Below are positions 8,438-17,178 of a stretch of 36,127 bases of DNA, one piece after another. The stretch spans positions 1 through 36,127 of the forward strand of contig JACWDO010000010.1 in the NCBI GenBank assembly GCA_014654115.1. Reading direction: 5' to 3'. The notes below the pieces were generated by a model. It saw nothing but the letters and a program-made list of their open reading frames with translations, was not told where the DNA came from and did no database searches. Every line of letters starts with the position of its first letter. Position 1 is the stretch's first letter. This DNA is from Pelagibacterales bacterium SAG-MED17 (GTDB lineage Bacteria; Pseudomonadota; Alphaproteobacteria; Pelagibacterales; Pelagibacteraceae). A program made the position numbers and the translations under genes.

Positions 8438-9148
8438 ATGTCAGAAAAATATCTAATTGTCGGTGCGACAGGTTCTATCGGATCTAATTTAGCTGAGCAG
8501 ATGTATTCTTCTGGTAGAGAAATTCATTTAGTTGGAAGAGATGAAAGCCAACTTAAAAATTTATCTGAAAAGCTGAATTCTCCATATACTGTTGCCGATG
8601 TATTAGACGAGGGATTTGTTGAAACCATAAAATCTGATATTTCAAGCATTAGAGGGATAGCATATTGTGTTGGATCTATAGATCTAAAACCTTTGAAGCT
8701 AGCAACAGAAAGTGATTTTAATAAATGTATGAAACTTAACTTTTATTCGGCAGTGGATTTAATTAAAGGATATCAAGATAACTTAAAGCAAAATAATGGT
8801 TCTATCGTTTTATTTTCAACAGTTGCAGCTCAAAGAGGTTTTACAAACCACTCAATAATAGCTTCAACCAAAGCAGCAATTGAGGGTTTAACAGTATCAT
8901 TAGCAGCAGAATTTGCTCCAAGCATAAGAGTTAATAGTGTTGCTCTAAGTTTAACTAATTCTAAGATAGCCCAACCAATGTTAAAAAATACAGCGATCGC
9001 TCAAGGAATAGCTAAAGCCCACCCACTTAAAAGACTAGGTGAGGGTAAAGATGGAGCAGCTTTAGCAAAATTTTTACTTACCGAGGAAAGTTCTTGGGTA
9101 ACGGGTCAAATAATTGCAGTTGATGGTGGAAGATCAAAACTTTCATAA
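8438..9148 (+). CDS. SDR-fold protein lacking the catalytic Tyr
   Basis: 236 residues with an SDR Rossmann fold: LIVGATGSIGSNLA at the N-terminus, the AYCVGS strand in place of NNAG, Ser127 in the LFSTVAA strand, Lys145, and the C-terminal SSWVTGQIIAVDGG that closes SDR proteins. The residue four before the Lys is Ile141 (NHSIIASTKAA), where the catalytic Tyr is expected. Related SDRs beside photolyase genes often share this change from what I recall, so it may be a binding or altered-chemistry subgroup rather than a defect. It is transcribed divergently from the photolyase and runs into the sugar dehydrogenase gene one base later. Confidence 0.82.
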   Translation: MSEKYLIVGATGSIGSNLAEQMYSSGREIHLVGRDESQLKNLSEKLNSPYTVADVLDEGFVETIKSDISSIRGIAYCVGSIDLKPLKLATESDFNKCMKLNFYSAVDLIKGYQDNLKQNNGSIVLFSTVAAQRGFTNHSIIASTKAAIEGLTVSLAAEFAPSIRVNSVALSLTNSKIAQPMLKNTAIAQGIAKAHPLKRLGEGKDGAALAKFLLTEESSWVTGQIIAVDGGRSKLS

Positions 9149-9149
9149 A

Positions 9150-10214
9150 GTGAAAAAAATAATATACGTTTTAATTCTTCTTTTAGTATTTGGCTCAAAA
9201 TCGTATTCACAAAACTTCAAATTAGAAAAATTAGTCAAACTAGACTCGCCTTGGGGGTCTTCTTTTATTAATGATAGAGAAATAATTGTTACAGAAAAAA
9301 GTGGAAAAATAAAAATTGTAAATATTTTATCTAAGGAAATTAAAGAGATTAGTCATCAACTTAATTTTGTTGTCCATGGCCAAGGTGGTTTATTAGATAT
9401 TATTCATAAAGACAATTATATTTGGATTTCATATACTGAAGATAGAGGTGGATATAAAACTAGTACTTCTATTGCAAGAGCAAAATTTAATAATAAACAA
9501 TTAAACTTTAAAAATATTTTTCAAGCAAATCCACCAATAGAATCTGGCTATCATTTTGGCTCAAGATTAGTGATAAAGGATAATTATATATTTGCTTCTG
9601 CTGGAGAGAGGGGGCAAGGTATGATTGCACAAGATGCTTCAAAGCATCCTGGTAGTATTATTAGAATTCACTTAGATGGGAGTATACCAGAAGATAATCC
9701 AAAGTTTGAAGGAATGGCAGATTGGTTACCAGAAATTTATCAAATAGGAATTAGAAATCCTCAAGGAATGACTCTCTCTGAATTTGATGGAAAAGTTTAT
9801 ATAAGCAATCATGGAGCAAAAGGAGGAGATTGGTTTGGAGAAGTTAAAAAGGGTGAAAATTATGGATGGAAAATTTTAGGATGGGGAGGAACAAATTACT
9901 CTGGAATTCCTATTGGCCCAAAATGGAAACCAGGATTTACAAAAGCTATTCAGTATTGGGTACCTTCTATAGCCACCAGTGCAATAACTATTTATAATGG
10001 TGATGAATTTAATGAATGGAATAGTCATGCATTAATTACTTCATTAAAAGATAAATCCTTAAGGAAACTGATATTTGATGATTTATCTAATGTAAAAGAA
10101 GAGGTAATTTTTAAAAATAAAATTGGCAGAATAAGAGATATTCAAGTTCATCCTACTAATGGAAAAATTTACTTTTTAAGTCAAGATGCTTTATGGTTAA
10201 TGCAAAAAAAATAG
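9150..10214 (+). CDS. PQQ-dependent soluble aldose dehydrogenase-like protein (YliI family)
   Basis: A six-bladed beta-propeller related to soluble glucose/aldose dehydrogenase (YliI/Asd), which oxidises sugars with PQQ in the periplasm. Landmarks are VTEKSGKI, GQGGLLDIIH, IWISYTE, YHFGSRLVI, PGSIIRIHLDGSIP, IYQIGIRNPQGM and KGENYGW. I place the start at the GTG one base after the SDR stop, giving 354 residues: it puts KK plus a hydrophobic core and a SKSYSQ cleavage region at the very N-terminus, a good signal peptide. An ATG at 9114 would overlap the SDR gene and spoil the signal peptide. No PQQ synthesis genes are in the window, so cofactor supply is uncertain. Confidence 0.84.
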   Translation: MKKIIYVLILLLVFGSKSYSQNFKLEKLVKLDSPWGSSFINDREIIVTEKSGKIKIVNILSKEIKEISHQLNFVVHGQGGLLDIIHKDNYIWISYTEDRGGYKTSTSIARAKFNNKQLNFKNIFQANPPIESGYHFGSRLVIKDNYIFASAGERGQGMIAQDASKHPGSIIRIHLDGSIPEDNPKFEGMADWLPEIYQIGIRNPQGMTLSEFDGKVYISNHGAKGGDWFGEVKKGENYGWKILGWGGTNYSGIPIGPKWKPGFTKAIQYWVPSIATSAITIYNGDEFNEWNSHALITSLKDKSLRKLIFDDLSNVKEEVIFKNKIGRIRDIQVHPTNGKIYFLSQDALWLMQKK

Positions 10215-10230
10215 TATACAATTAAACTTT

Positions 10231-11334
10231 ATGGATGATGTAGTTATAGTTGGTGGAGGTATTATAGGTGCTGCTACTGCTTATTTCTTATCCATGGAAG
10301 GTAGAAAAGTTAAGGTAATAGAAAGAGATCCTACATACAAGACTGCCTCATTTCCATTATCTTTAGGTGGATTTAGAAGACAATTTTTTCAAAAAGAAAA
10401 TATTCTTTTAGGAAAATTTGCTAGAGAATTTATATTTAAAATACCAGAATTGCTTAAAACAAAAAAAAATCCAAATCCAACAGCAAGTATGGTTCCAAAT
10501 GGATATCTTCTAATGTTTGGACCAGAACACGCAGAGGAACAATACAGAGCATTAGAAAATCATAAAGAATGTGATGCGGGCACTAAAAATATTAAAGGCT
10601 CAGAATTAAATAAAATTTTTCCATATATAAACAATGAAGGAATAGAGACAGCCACATATACAGACAATAAAAGTGAAGGGTGGATTGATCCTTTTATGTT
10701 TCATAGTGCATTAAAAAGTAAAGCGATTGAATTAGGAGCAGAATTTTTAAAAGGAGATATTAAAAACTTATCTGAAATAAATGCGAAAACAATTATTTCA
10801 GCAGCAGGATGTTGGACTAAAGAATTATTATCAGATATTCCAGTAGAGCCACAAAAGCACACTGTATTCAGAGTAAAATGTCCAAAACATTTTCCTGATA
10901 TGCCGCTAAGTGGAGACTTAACAACAGGTGTCTATTGGAGACCAGAGGGTAAAGAGTTCTTAGCAGGTTCACCTATATCTGTATTTGATGCGAAAGATTT
11001 AGAACCAGTATGGAATGATTTTGAAGAACTTGTTTGGCCTGCTTTGGCAAAAAGAGTACCAGCTTTTGAAGAACTTAAATTAACTGGTGGTTGGGCGGGA
11101 TTTTATGATTGTAATAAACTTGATAATAACGCAGTGGTGGGCAAACATCCAAAATATGATAATGTTTATTTAGCTTCTGGTTTTACGGGAAGAGGCTTGA
11201 TGCAAGCACCAGGAATTGGAAGAGCTTTAACCGAATTGATAACAACAGGCAGCTATCAGTCAATAGATATAAGCGTTTTTGATGTAGAGAGGGTCTTGAA
11301 AAGTAACGCAAGACCTGAACCTTATGTATTATAA
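10231..11334 (+). CDS. FAD-dependent oxidoreductase (DAO/FOXRED1-like)
   Basis: 367 residues with an N-terminal FAD-binding motif (VVIVGGGIIGAATAYFL), a SLGGFRRQFF segment around residue 45, and a C-terminal FAD-contact block VYLASGFTGRGLMQAPGIG near 315-335. This is the D-amino-acid oxidase superfamily, and the pattern fits sarcosine-oxidase or FOXRED1-like members that oxidise secondary or D-amino acids. The exact substrate is not readable. It follows the sugar dehydrogenase by 16 bases on the same strand and converges with a small minus-strand gene, overlapping its end by a few bases. Confidence 0.82.
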   Translation: MDDVVIVGGGIIGAATAYFLSMEGRKVKVIERDPTYKTASFPLSLGGFRRQFFQKENILLGKFAREFIFKIPELLKTKKNPNPTASMVPNGYLLMFGPEHAEEQYRALENHKECDAGTKNIKGSELNKIFPYINNEGIETATYTDNKSEGWIDPFMFHSALKSKAIELGAEFLKGDIKNLSEINAKTIISAAGCWTKELLSDIPVEPQKHTVFRVKCPKHFPDMPLSGDLTTGVYWRPEGKEFLAGSPISVFDAKDLEPVWNDFEELVWPALAKRVPAFEELKLTGGWAGFYDCNKLDNNAVVGKHPKYDNVYLASGFTGRGLMQAPGIGRALTELITTGSYQSIDISVFDVERVLKSNARPEPYVL

Positions 11335-11508
11335 TTTTCTAATATACACACCTAATATTCCGTTAAATATGGATACACTTAAAATCAATAATTGTCCTTT
11401 AAATGAATAAAATTCAAAGGATGGATAAAAACTTATACCAATTGAAAAAAAAAGATAAGTTAAAACAAAAGGTCGATAAAATTTTTTTATAAAATTTAAA
11501 ATTTTCAC
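11329..11508 (-). CDS. Small hydrophobic protein, 59 residues, unknown
   Basis: A 59-codon frame starting with GTG directly after the stop of the EamA gene (no gap), ending three bases inside the convergent oxidoreductase gene. The translation begins with a basic amphipathic stretch (KILNFIKKFYRP) followed by two hydrophobic segments, about 13-28 and 39-55, and ends in RKL. No family is recognised. Tight packing against the transporter gene and the full use of the 174-base gap support it being a real small membrane protein. Confidence 0.5.
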   Translation of the reverse strand: MKILNFIKKFYRPFVLTYLFFSIGISFYPSFEFYSFKGQLLILSVSIFNGILGVYIRKL

Positions 11509-12357
11509 TTACTTTCTAGTAGCAATATAAACACCAATCGTTGCAAGTATAAACCCTGTTATATCAACATTGGATAATTTTTCTCCTAAAAATAGATAAG
11601 CCATAACAGCTGTTGTAGGTGGAACAAGAAAAAATAATGTTGAAGTTTTACTTACTGAACCTGCTTTAATTAAAAACATTAATATCGTAAATGCTCCAAA
11701 GGATACTAGTATAATCTGATGTGTCATTCCTAATATAAATCCTGTGGAAAAATTTATGTAAGGAGACTCAAATATTGATATTAAAATTAAATTAAAAAAG
11801 CAGCCTCCAAAAGCTTGAAATCCATTATTAACTGATAAAGGTACATTGCCACTTAGTTTTTTTTGCCACAAGGTTCCTGTAGTGATTGCCGCAAGAGCAA
11901 TAAAACAAGTTACTAATCCATCTTTTGGAAATTCATCTCCAAAATCTACTCCAAGCACTAGTAAAGAGCCTACAAATCCAAAAACAATACCAACCCATTG
12001 CCTCCATCCTATTATTTCCTTATAAATTGGTCCTGATAATAAGTTAGTTAATATTGGTTGAAGAGTAACAATTAATGCTACAACACTTGCTGGAACTCCA
12101 ACATGAAAAGCGTACCAACAACCACCAAGATATAATCCATGAAACAATACACCTGTAGTTATGCTTTCAAGTATATATCTTACTTTTGTAAAAATTATCT
12201 CTTTTTTGATTAGCGCGAATAAGAAAAAACCTATAGTTACAATTCCAAATCTAAAGGCAAGTGCTGCAAAAGGTGATGCATTCTGAACTATAATATCACC
12301 TGAGATGAATGCAGATGACCATAACAGTATAAATAACAAAGGAAATGTTTTAATCAT
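11509..12357 (-). CDS. EamA/DMT-family transporter
   Basis: 282 residues, ten predicted membrane helices in two homologous halves. The LLWSSAFISGDIIVQN opening, ASPFAALAFRF and the second-half VPPTTAVMAYLFLGEKLS signature are typical of EamA exporters of the RhaT/YdcZ-like group. It lies 35 bases downstream of the MDR-type oxidoreductase and is probably the third gene of an msrA operon. Substrate unknown. It is the second of three EamA paralogues in this window, each in a different operon, and they are clearly different in sequence. Confidence 0.85.
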   Translation of the reverse strand: MIKTFPLLFILLWSSAFISGDIIVQNASPFAALAFRFGIVTIGFFLFALIKKEIIFTKVRYILESITTGVLFHGLYLGGCWYAFHVGVPASVVALIVTLQPILTNLLSGPIYKEIIGWRQWVGIVFGFVGSLLVLGVDFGDEFPKDGLVTCFIALAAITTGTLWQKKLSGNVPLSVNNGFQAFGGCFFNLILISIFESPYINFSTGFILGMTHQIILVSFGAFTILMFLIKAGSVSKTSTLFFLVPPTTAVMAYLFLGEKLSNVDITGFILATIGVYIATRK

Positions 12358-12392
12358 TTGTTGAATATTTTGTTAGTCACAAATTCTTTAAA

Positions 12393-13400
12393 CTAAATTT
12401 TGACAAGCATTTTGCCAATATTTTTACCATTTAATAAATCAATAAATGATTTTGGAGCATTCTCTATTCCTTCGTAGATGGTTTCTTTAAATTTGATTTT
12501 GCCATCCGCCAACCATTTTGACATTTCAGTTTCAAATGGCTCTCTTTCATTATCATGATCAAATATAAGAAATCCTTTAATAGTTAGTCTTTTTACCAAA
12601 ACATAAGCCATGTTTTTTAATCCAGAACCAGGATTTGTTGCATTCATCTGTGAAATTCTTCCACAAATCACTATACGACCATATGTTTTCATTTGAAAAA
12701 TAGCAGATTCTAAAAAGTCTCCACCTACATTATCAAAATAAAGATCAAAACCATCAGGACAAATTTCCTTGAAATGTAATACAAGGTTTTCTACTTTCTT
12801 ATAATTAAAAGCATGATCAACTTTTAATTCATTTTTTAACCAATCAACTTTTTCATCAGACCCTGTGCTCGCAATAACTTTACAACCAAGATTTTTTGCA
12901 ATTTGACAAACTGTAGATCCAACACTACCTCCAGCAGAAGAGACCAATATAGTTTGCCCTGATTTTAATTCACCATGTTTGAAAAGACCAATGTAAGCTG
13001 TATGTCCTGTCATTCCAAGTGGACCCAAGTATGACTGTATAGGCATATTAATTGGTTTTAGTTTTTTAAGTTGATCAGAACTACAAATAAATTTATCTCT
13101 CATCCCAAGACTGCTAAATACTAAATCTCCAACACTAAAACCTTTATCGTTTGAGAGATCTACTTTACCAATTGCATAACCTTCCATTTCTTCACCAATT
13201 TTAAAAGGCGGTTTATAATTTTTTCTTTCAGTCATTCTTGCACGCATGTATGGATCAACTGATATCCATGAATTTGATACTAAAATATTTTTTTCGTCAT
13301 TAATCGAGATTTCTTTCGATTTTATTTCAAAATCTGTTTCTTTGGGTAAGCCTGTTGGAATATAATTTTTTAAAGATACGTATTTACTAAGCACAGACAT
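12393..13400 (-). CDS. Zinc-free NADP-dependent medium-chain reductase (CurA/LTB4DH type)
   Basis: 335 residues of the medium-chain dehydrogenase/reductase family that lacks zinc ligands. YMRARMTE near residue 50, the LGPLGMTGHTAYIGL segment, the cofactor loop SSAGGSVGSTVCQIAK and VIASTGSDEKVDWL are the signature of prostaglandin-reductase-like and curcumin-reductase-like enzymes that reduce the C=C bond of alpha,beta-unsaturated carbonyls with NADPH. A role in clearing lipid-peroxidation enals would fit with msrA one base upstream in the same operon, but this is inference. Confidence 0.85.
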   Translation of the reverse strand: MSVLSKYVSLKNYIPTGLPKETDFEIKSKEISINDEKNILVSNSWISVDPYMRARMTERKNYKPPFKIGEEMEGYAIGKVDLSNDKGFSVGDLVFSSLGMRDKFICSSDQLKKLKPINMPIQSYLGPLGMTGHTAYIGLFKHGELKSGQTILVSSAGGSVGSTVCQIAKNLGCKVIASTGSDEKVDWLKNELKVDHAFNYKKVENLVLHFKEICPDGFDLYFDNVGGDFLESAIFQMKTYGRIVICGRISQMNATNPGSGLKNMAYVLVKRLTIKGFLIFDHDNEREPFETEMSKWLADGKIKFKETIYEGIENAPKSFIDLLNGKNIGKMLVKI

Positions 13401-13401
13401 T

Positions 13402-13980
13402 TTAAGACCCCCAAATATTATTTAATATTGCTTCTCGTCTACATCCTTTTTTATATCTTAAGTAATTAAGAAAATTTATTTGGTAATAATCTTGATGAAC
13501 AGCCTCTGCCACATAAAATTTGTCAAATTTTCTTACATAAGTTACTACTTTTTTTTTAAATTTCTCCTCTATTTCCTTAATGCTATTTTCTATTAAATTT
13601 TTTTGCTTTTCATTTTGATAAAATGCTACTGATCTATAACTATATCCCTTGTCACAAAATTGTCCTACAGCATCAAACGGATCAATGTTTACCCAGAATT
13701 CCTCTAAAAGCTTTTCATAGCTAACTACTTCCGGAATATAGATGACCTCTATAACCTCAAAATGGCCTGTGTTTCCATATGTTACCTCTTTATATGTCGG
13801 ATTTTTTGAAGTGCCACCTGAATATCCAGAAATAACTTTTGAAACACCAAGAATATTTTCAAATGACTCCTCCATACACCAAAAACATCCTCCAGCAAAA
13901 TAAGCTCTTTCAAAATTTGGTGAGTTGGCAAAGCCAGTTGAGGAAATAAGAAAGAAAATTATTGATAAGAATTTTTTCAT
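13402..13980 (-). CDS. msrA: Peptide methionine-S-sulfoxide reductase, exported
   Basis: 192 residues. The catalytic GGCFWC motif follows shortly after the signal peptide, with FENILGVSKVISGYSGG and the AVHQDYYQ region also conserved. The reaction is reduction of the S-epimer of methionine sulfoxide in proteins. A clear Sec signal peptide (KKF then a hydrophobic core ending near FANS) places it in the periplasm, unlike the cytosolic E. coli form. The GQFCDKGYSYRS segment carries an additional Cys that may act in resolving the disulfide. It is first in an operon with the zinc-free reductase one base downstream. Confidence 0.92.
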   Translation of the reverse strand: MKKFLSIIFFLISSTGFANSPNFERAYFAGGCFWCMEESFENILGVSKVISGYSGGTSKNPTYKEVTYGNTGHFEVIEVIYIPEVVSYEKLLEEFWVNIDPFDAVGQFCDKGYSYRSVAFYQNEKQKNLIENSIKEIEEKFKKKVVTYVRKFDKFYVAEAVHQDYYQINFLNYLRYKKGCRREAILNNIWGS

Positions 13981-14037
13981 TAAAGGTAGCTATCTAGATT
14001 AATAATAGCTTACCTTTAATGTTTTATATTTAAAACT

Positions 14038-15237
14038 CTATTTTTTTTGATATTTTGCCGCTTCTTCAGAACCGCCAGTAGCGCTTCCTTTACTATAAGA
14101 GTGAGCACCCATCCCAGCTAATTGCCCATCTTTGACAATTAAATATTGATCTCTCATTTCAGTACCATCAAAAAAACACTCAAGTATTTCTCTAACGCCG
14201 TCTGCATATCTAGCTTGAGCAGATAGTGAAGTTCCAGAAGTATGAGGTGTCATTCCATGGTTTGGCATTGTTCTCCACACGTGATCGTTTGGAGCAGGTT
14301 GAGGAAACCATACGTCTCCTGCATATCCACTTAATTGACCACTTTCTAAAGCTCTAGCAATTGCATCTCTATTACAAATTTTACCTCTTGCTGTATTTAC
14401 AATGTATGCACCTTTTTTCATTTTACCTATCATTTCATCATCAAATAAATTTTCTGTTTCAGGATGAAGAGGACAGTTGATTGTAACAACGTCACAAACT
14501 TTAACCATAGACTCTACAGTTTCATGAAAAGTAAGATTTAATTCTTTTTCAACTGACTCAGGTAGTCTATGTCTGTCAAAATAATGAAGATGGACATCAA
14601 ATGGTTTCATTTTTCTTAAAGCATCTAAACCAATTCTTCCAGCTGCAACGGTTCCAATGTGCATTCCTTCAACATCGTAAGATCTTTGAACTGCATCAGC
14701 AATATTCCATCCACCTTCATTAACAATTCGGTGTTGGTTATGATAATCTCTTACCATTGAAACAATCATCATTACAATGTGTTCAGCAACTGATCTTGAA
14801 TTACAAAAAGTTACTTCTACAACATCAATTTTGTGATCCATTGCTGCCTGTAAATCTACGTGGTCTGAACCAATTCCAGCAGTGATCGCAATTTTTAAAT
14901 TTTTTGCTTTTTCAATTTTTTCTTTTGTTAAGTAATATGGAAAGAATGGTTGAGATATAACTATATCAGCATCCACGATATGTTTATCAGCCTCACATCC
15001 ATCTCCATCTTTACTATTTGTTACAACTAATTCATGACCATTACTCTCTAAAAATTTTCTTAATCCTAACTCACCCGATACACATCCTAATAATTCTCCT
15101 GGGGTAAAATCTCTACCTTTTGGACTTGGCAAAGTCATTCCATCTGGATATTTTTCTAGTTTTGGAAGATCTGACAATGGGTAGCTTTTAGGCATCCCAC
15201 CTTTTGGATCATCATATAATACGCAAAGTACTTTCAT
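14038..15237 (-). CDS. fdh: NAD-dependent formate dehydrogenase
   Basis: 399 residues, in register with the Pseudomonas sp. 101 enzyme along its whole length. Catalytic residues fall at the same numbers: Asn146 (CNSRSVAEH), Arg284 (NTARGK), Asp308 and His332 (TPHTSG). The coenzyme loop GTVAAGRIG is at 195-203 and Asp221 in YFDRHR marks NAD rather than NADP use. It oxidises formate to CO2 in the cytoplasm without metals, yielding NADH. A strong AGGAG ribosome site sits 7 bases before the ATG, unusual among the weakly signalled genes here. It is transcribed alone, about 100 bases from the next gene. In oligotrophic marine bacteria it fits one-carbon oxidation for energy. Confidence 0.95.
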   Translation of the reverse strand: MKVLCVLYDDPKGGMPKSYPLSDLPKLEKYPDGMTLPSPKGRDFTPGELLGCVSGELGLRKFLESNGHELVVTNSKDGDGCEADKHIVDADIVISQPFFPYYLTKEKIEKAKNLKIAITAGIGSDHVDLQAAMDHKIDVVEVTFCNSRSVAEHIVMMIVSMVRDYHNQHRIVNEGGWNIADAVQRSYDVEGMHIGTVAAGRIGLDALRKMKPFDVHLHYFDRHRLPESVEKELNLTFHETVESMVKVCDVVTINCPLHPETENLFDDEMIGKMKKGAYIVNTARGKICNRDAIARALESGQLSGYAGDVWFPQPAPNDHVWRTMPNHGMTPHTSGTSLSAQARYADGVREILECFFDGTEMRDQYLIVKDGQLAGMGAHSYSKGSATGGSEEAAKYQKK

Positions 15238-15336
15238 TTTTTCTCCTAATATTTATGTTTTAAAATCTCTCTATAGATATTTTCTGATGAAAGTGTAGCA
15301 TAAAATTAGAACATCAATCAAACTAATAGTAATAGA

Positions 15337-15798
15337 TTAGGGATATTCCTTTTTCGCAACAAATTTATTAAGAAGAATTCCAAAAGCTATTATAATCAAA
15401 CATCCAGTTAATATTGGAGAGAATAGGTAGTCAAATGATACTGATCCTAATATGACTATAATGGGATTTCCCCCAGCAGGAGGATGAGTTACATCAAGTA
15501 AAATCATAAGTCCAACTCCAAGTCCAACAGCTAAAGGTATCAATATATAAATTGGTAGGGGAATAAAATTGTAAAATAGAATTCCAATTAGTGAAGTTAT
15601 CAGATGACCAAATAATATATTTTTAGGTTTAGCAAACGGACTTTCTGGGTAACCATACAAAAGAACCATTGATGATCCAAATGATGCAACTAAGAAAAGC
15701 CCATAATTTGTTTTATAAGTTAATAAAGTTAGCACACCTATTGTTATGGTTGTAAAAATTAACGCGAGTACTGATTTATAAATTTTATCTTTATTCAT
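15337..15798 (-). CDS. HPP family integral membrane protein
   Basis: 153 residues with four predicted membrane segments and the family-defining HPPAGG at 105-110; an earlier PESPFAKPKN loop between helices is also typical. Members include a plant plastid nitrite transporter, while bacterial members are mostly uncharacterised, so small-anion transport is only a suggestion. The ATG follows directly after the stop of the NifU-like gene, giving a two-gene operon. Confidence 0.85.
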   Translation of the reverse strand: MNKDKIYKSVLALIFTTITIGVLTLLTYKTNYGLFLVASFGSSMVLLYGYPESPFAKPKNILFGHLITSLIGILFYNFIPLPIYILIPLAVGLGVGLMILLDVTHPPAGGNPIIVILGSVSFDYLFSPILTGCLIIIAFGILLNKFVAKKEYP

Positions 15799-16194
15799 TT
15801 ATTGAATTATTTTTTTTAAAGCTTTAATTGGTAGTGTTAAACATTCTTTCCTTGCATAATTTTTTTTATCAAAGATTTTTTTAAAATCTTTCCATTCCCC
15901 TGGAAATGAAATATTTTCTTTATCATTAAATTGATCTAATAATTTAAAAAATTTTTTTATTTTATCTTTATTTTTTTTCTTAAAATTTTTTGTAGCTAAA
16001 TTTGCAGATGCATTACAGTAAATACACGATTGGGATTGATAAGAAAAATCTTTAATCAAATTGTCTTTAATAATTAAAAAAATTTCAATTTCGTCTCCAC
16101 AAATTTGACTTTTATATTTTGTCGAATGTGTGCAGTTATCTATATGTTTATTATTTTTGGTGTCAGAAGCTATTTTTAAAATATTAATATCCAT
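15799..16194 (-). CDS. Divergent NifU/IscU-like iron-sulfur scaffold domain protein
   Basis: 131 residues resembling the IscU/SufU/NifU N-terminal fold. The metal-binding positions are kept: Cys32-Gly-Asp34 (ICGDEIEIF), Cys57 or Cys60 in SCIYCNASANLAT, and Cys118 in ARKECLTLP. The N-terminal half is unusually rich in Lys and Asn and the usual NPxCGD is changed to SQICGD. It could assemble or pass Fe-S clusters, but pairing with an HPP membrane protein rather than a cysteine desulfurase is not the usual setting, so a specialised role is likely. Divergently oriented to the next EamA gene across a 77-base AT-rich gap. Confidence 0.75.
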   Translation of the reverse strand: MDINILKIASDTKNNKHIDNCTHSTKYKSQICGDEIEIFLIIKDNLIKDFSYQSQSCIYCNASANLATKNFKKKNKDKIKKFFKLLDQFNDKENISFPGEWKDFKKIFDKKNYARKECLTLPIKALKKIIQ

Positions 16195-16271
16195 TAATTT
16201 AAGTATTTATTTGATTGTTATTATACAAATTTATATTTATATTTTTAACTTCTTAAATAAAAAAATAGCAC

Positions 16272-17177
16272 ATGCTAAACTTAAAAAATCCTAAAGTAGC
16301 CATTCCAATTGTATTAATAGCTGGTATTTTTTGGTCATTTGGACCCTATGTTGTCAGACACATTGATCAACCTCAAACAGTTCCGTGGCAGTATTTATTT
16401 ACAAGAGGAATAGTTATTTTTCTTTTGCTTAATATGTATTTATTCCTCGAGGAGGGAAAAGAGTTTTATAAAAATTATTTTAAAGTAGGTATATCAGGTC
16501 TAATTGGAGGAATTGGTCTTGGTACTGCAATGATTACATTTATATGGTCAATTACTAATACGACAGCTGCTATCACTTTACTCTGTCTTGCGGCTATGCC
16601 ATTTATAACAGCCTTATTGGGGTTTTTATTTTTAAAAGAAAAAATTTCATTAACAGTATGGATTGCAATTATAGTCGCAGCAGTAGGTATATGTATAATG
16701 GCTCTAGACAATTCTGGAAAAAATTCACTCCCGGGACTTGTATTTGGACTTATTTCTGCATTAGGTTTTTCTATTTTTTCTGTTTCGCTAAGGTGGAGAA
16801 AAGAAACACCAAAATTTACAACTGTTGCCTTTGCAGGATTGTTCTGTTTCTTATTTTCTTCTGTGATGCTTTTTATAAATGATGCTAATTTTTTATCTAC
16901 AGGGAAAAATGAAGCCTTATTTGCAACTCATGGAACTTTAGTATGTATGGGTTTGATTTTATATTCAATTGGATCAAAAAATATACCAGCAGCTGAACTA
17001 ACTTTGCTCTCACTGACTGAAGTAATAGGTGGAATATTTTGGGTGTGGTTACCATGGATGGGTATTAATGAAATTCCATCAACAAATACTATTATTGGTG
17101 GATTTTTTATCTTTATGTCAATTTTTTACTACAGCCTCATTATGCAGTCTAATAGAAGATTTATAGGTTTAAATTAA
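16272..17177 (+). CDS. EamA/DMT-family transporter of the amidinotransferase operon
   Basis: 301 residues, ten predicted membrane segments, two EamA halves. GIFWSFGPYVVRHID, the TAAITLLCLAAMPFITALLGFLFLKEKIS block (around residues 97-125) and the late SLTEVIGGIFWVWLPW segment are family features. It is followed after a single base by the amidinotransferase and then by threonine aldolase, so it probably moves a substrate or product of that pathway, such as guanidinoacetate, glycine, threonine or arginine; which one cannot be read. Confidence 0.85.
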   Translation: MLNLKNPKVAIPIVLIAGIFWSFGPYVVRHIDQPQTVPWQYLFTRGIVIFLLLNMYLFLEEGKEFYKNYFKVGISGLIGGIGLGTAMITFIWSITNTTAAITLLCLAAMPFITALLGFLFLKEKISLTVWIAIIVAAVGICIMALDNSGKNSLPGLVFGLISALGFSIFSVSLRWRKETPKFTTVAFAGLFCFLFSSVMLFINDANFLSTGKNEALFATHGTLVCMGLILYSIGSKNIPAAELTLLSLTEVIGGIFWVWLPWMGINEIPSTNTIIGGFFIFMSIFYYSLIMQSNRRFIGLN

Positions 17178-17178
17178 T

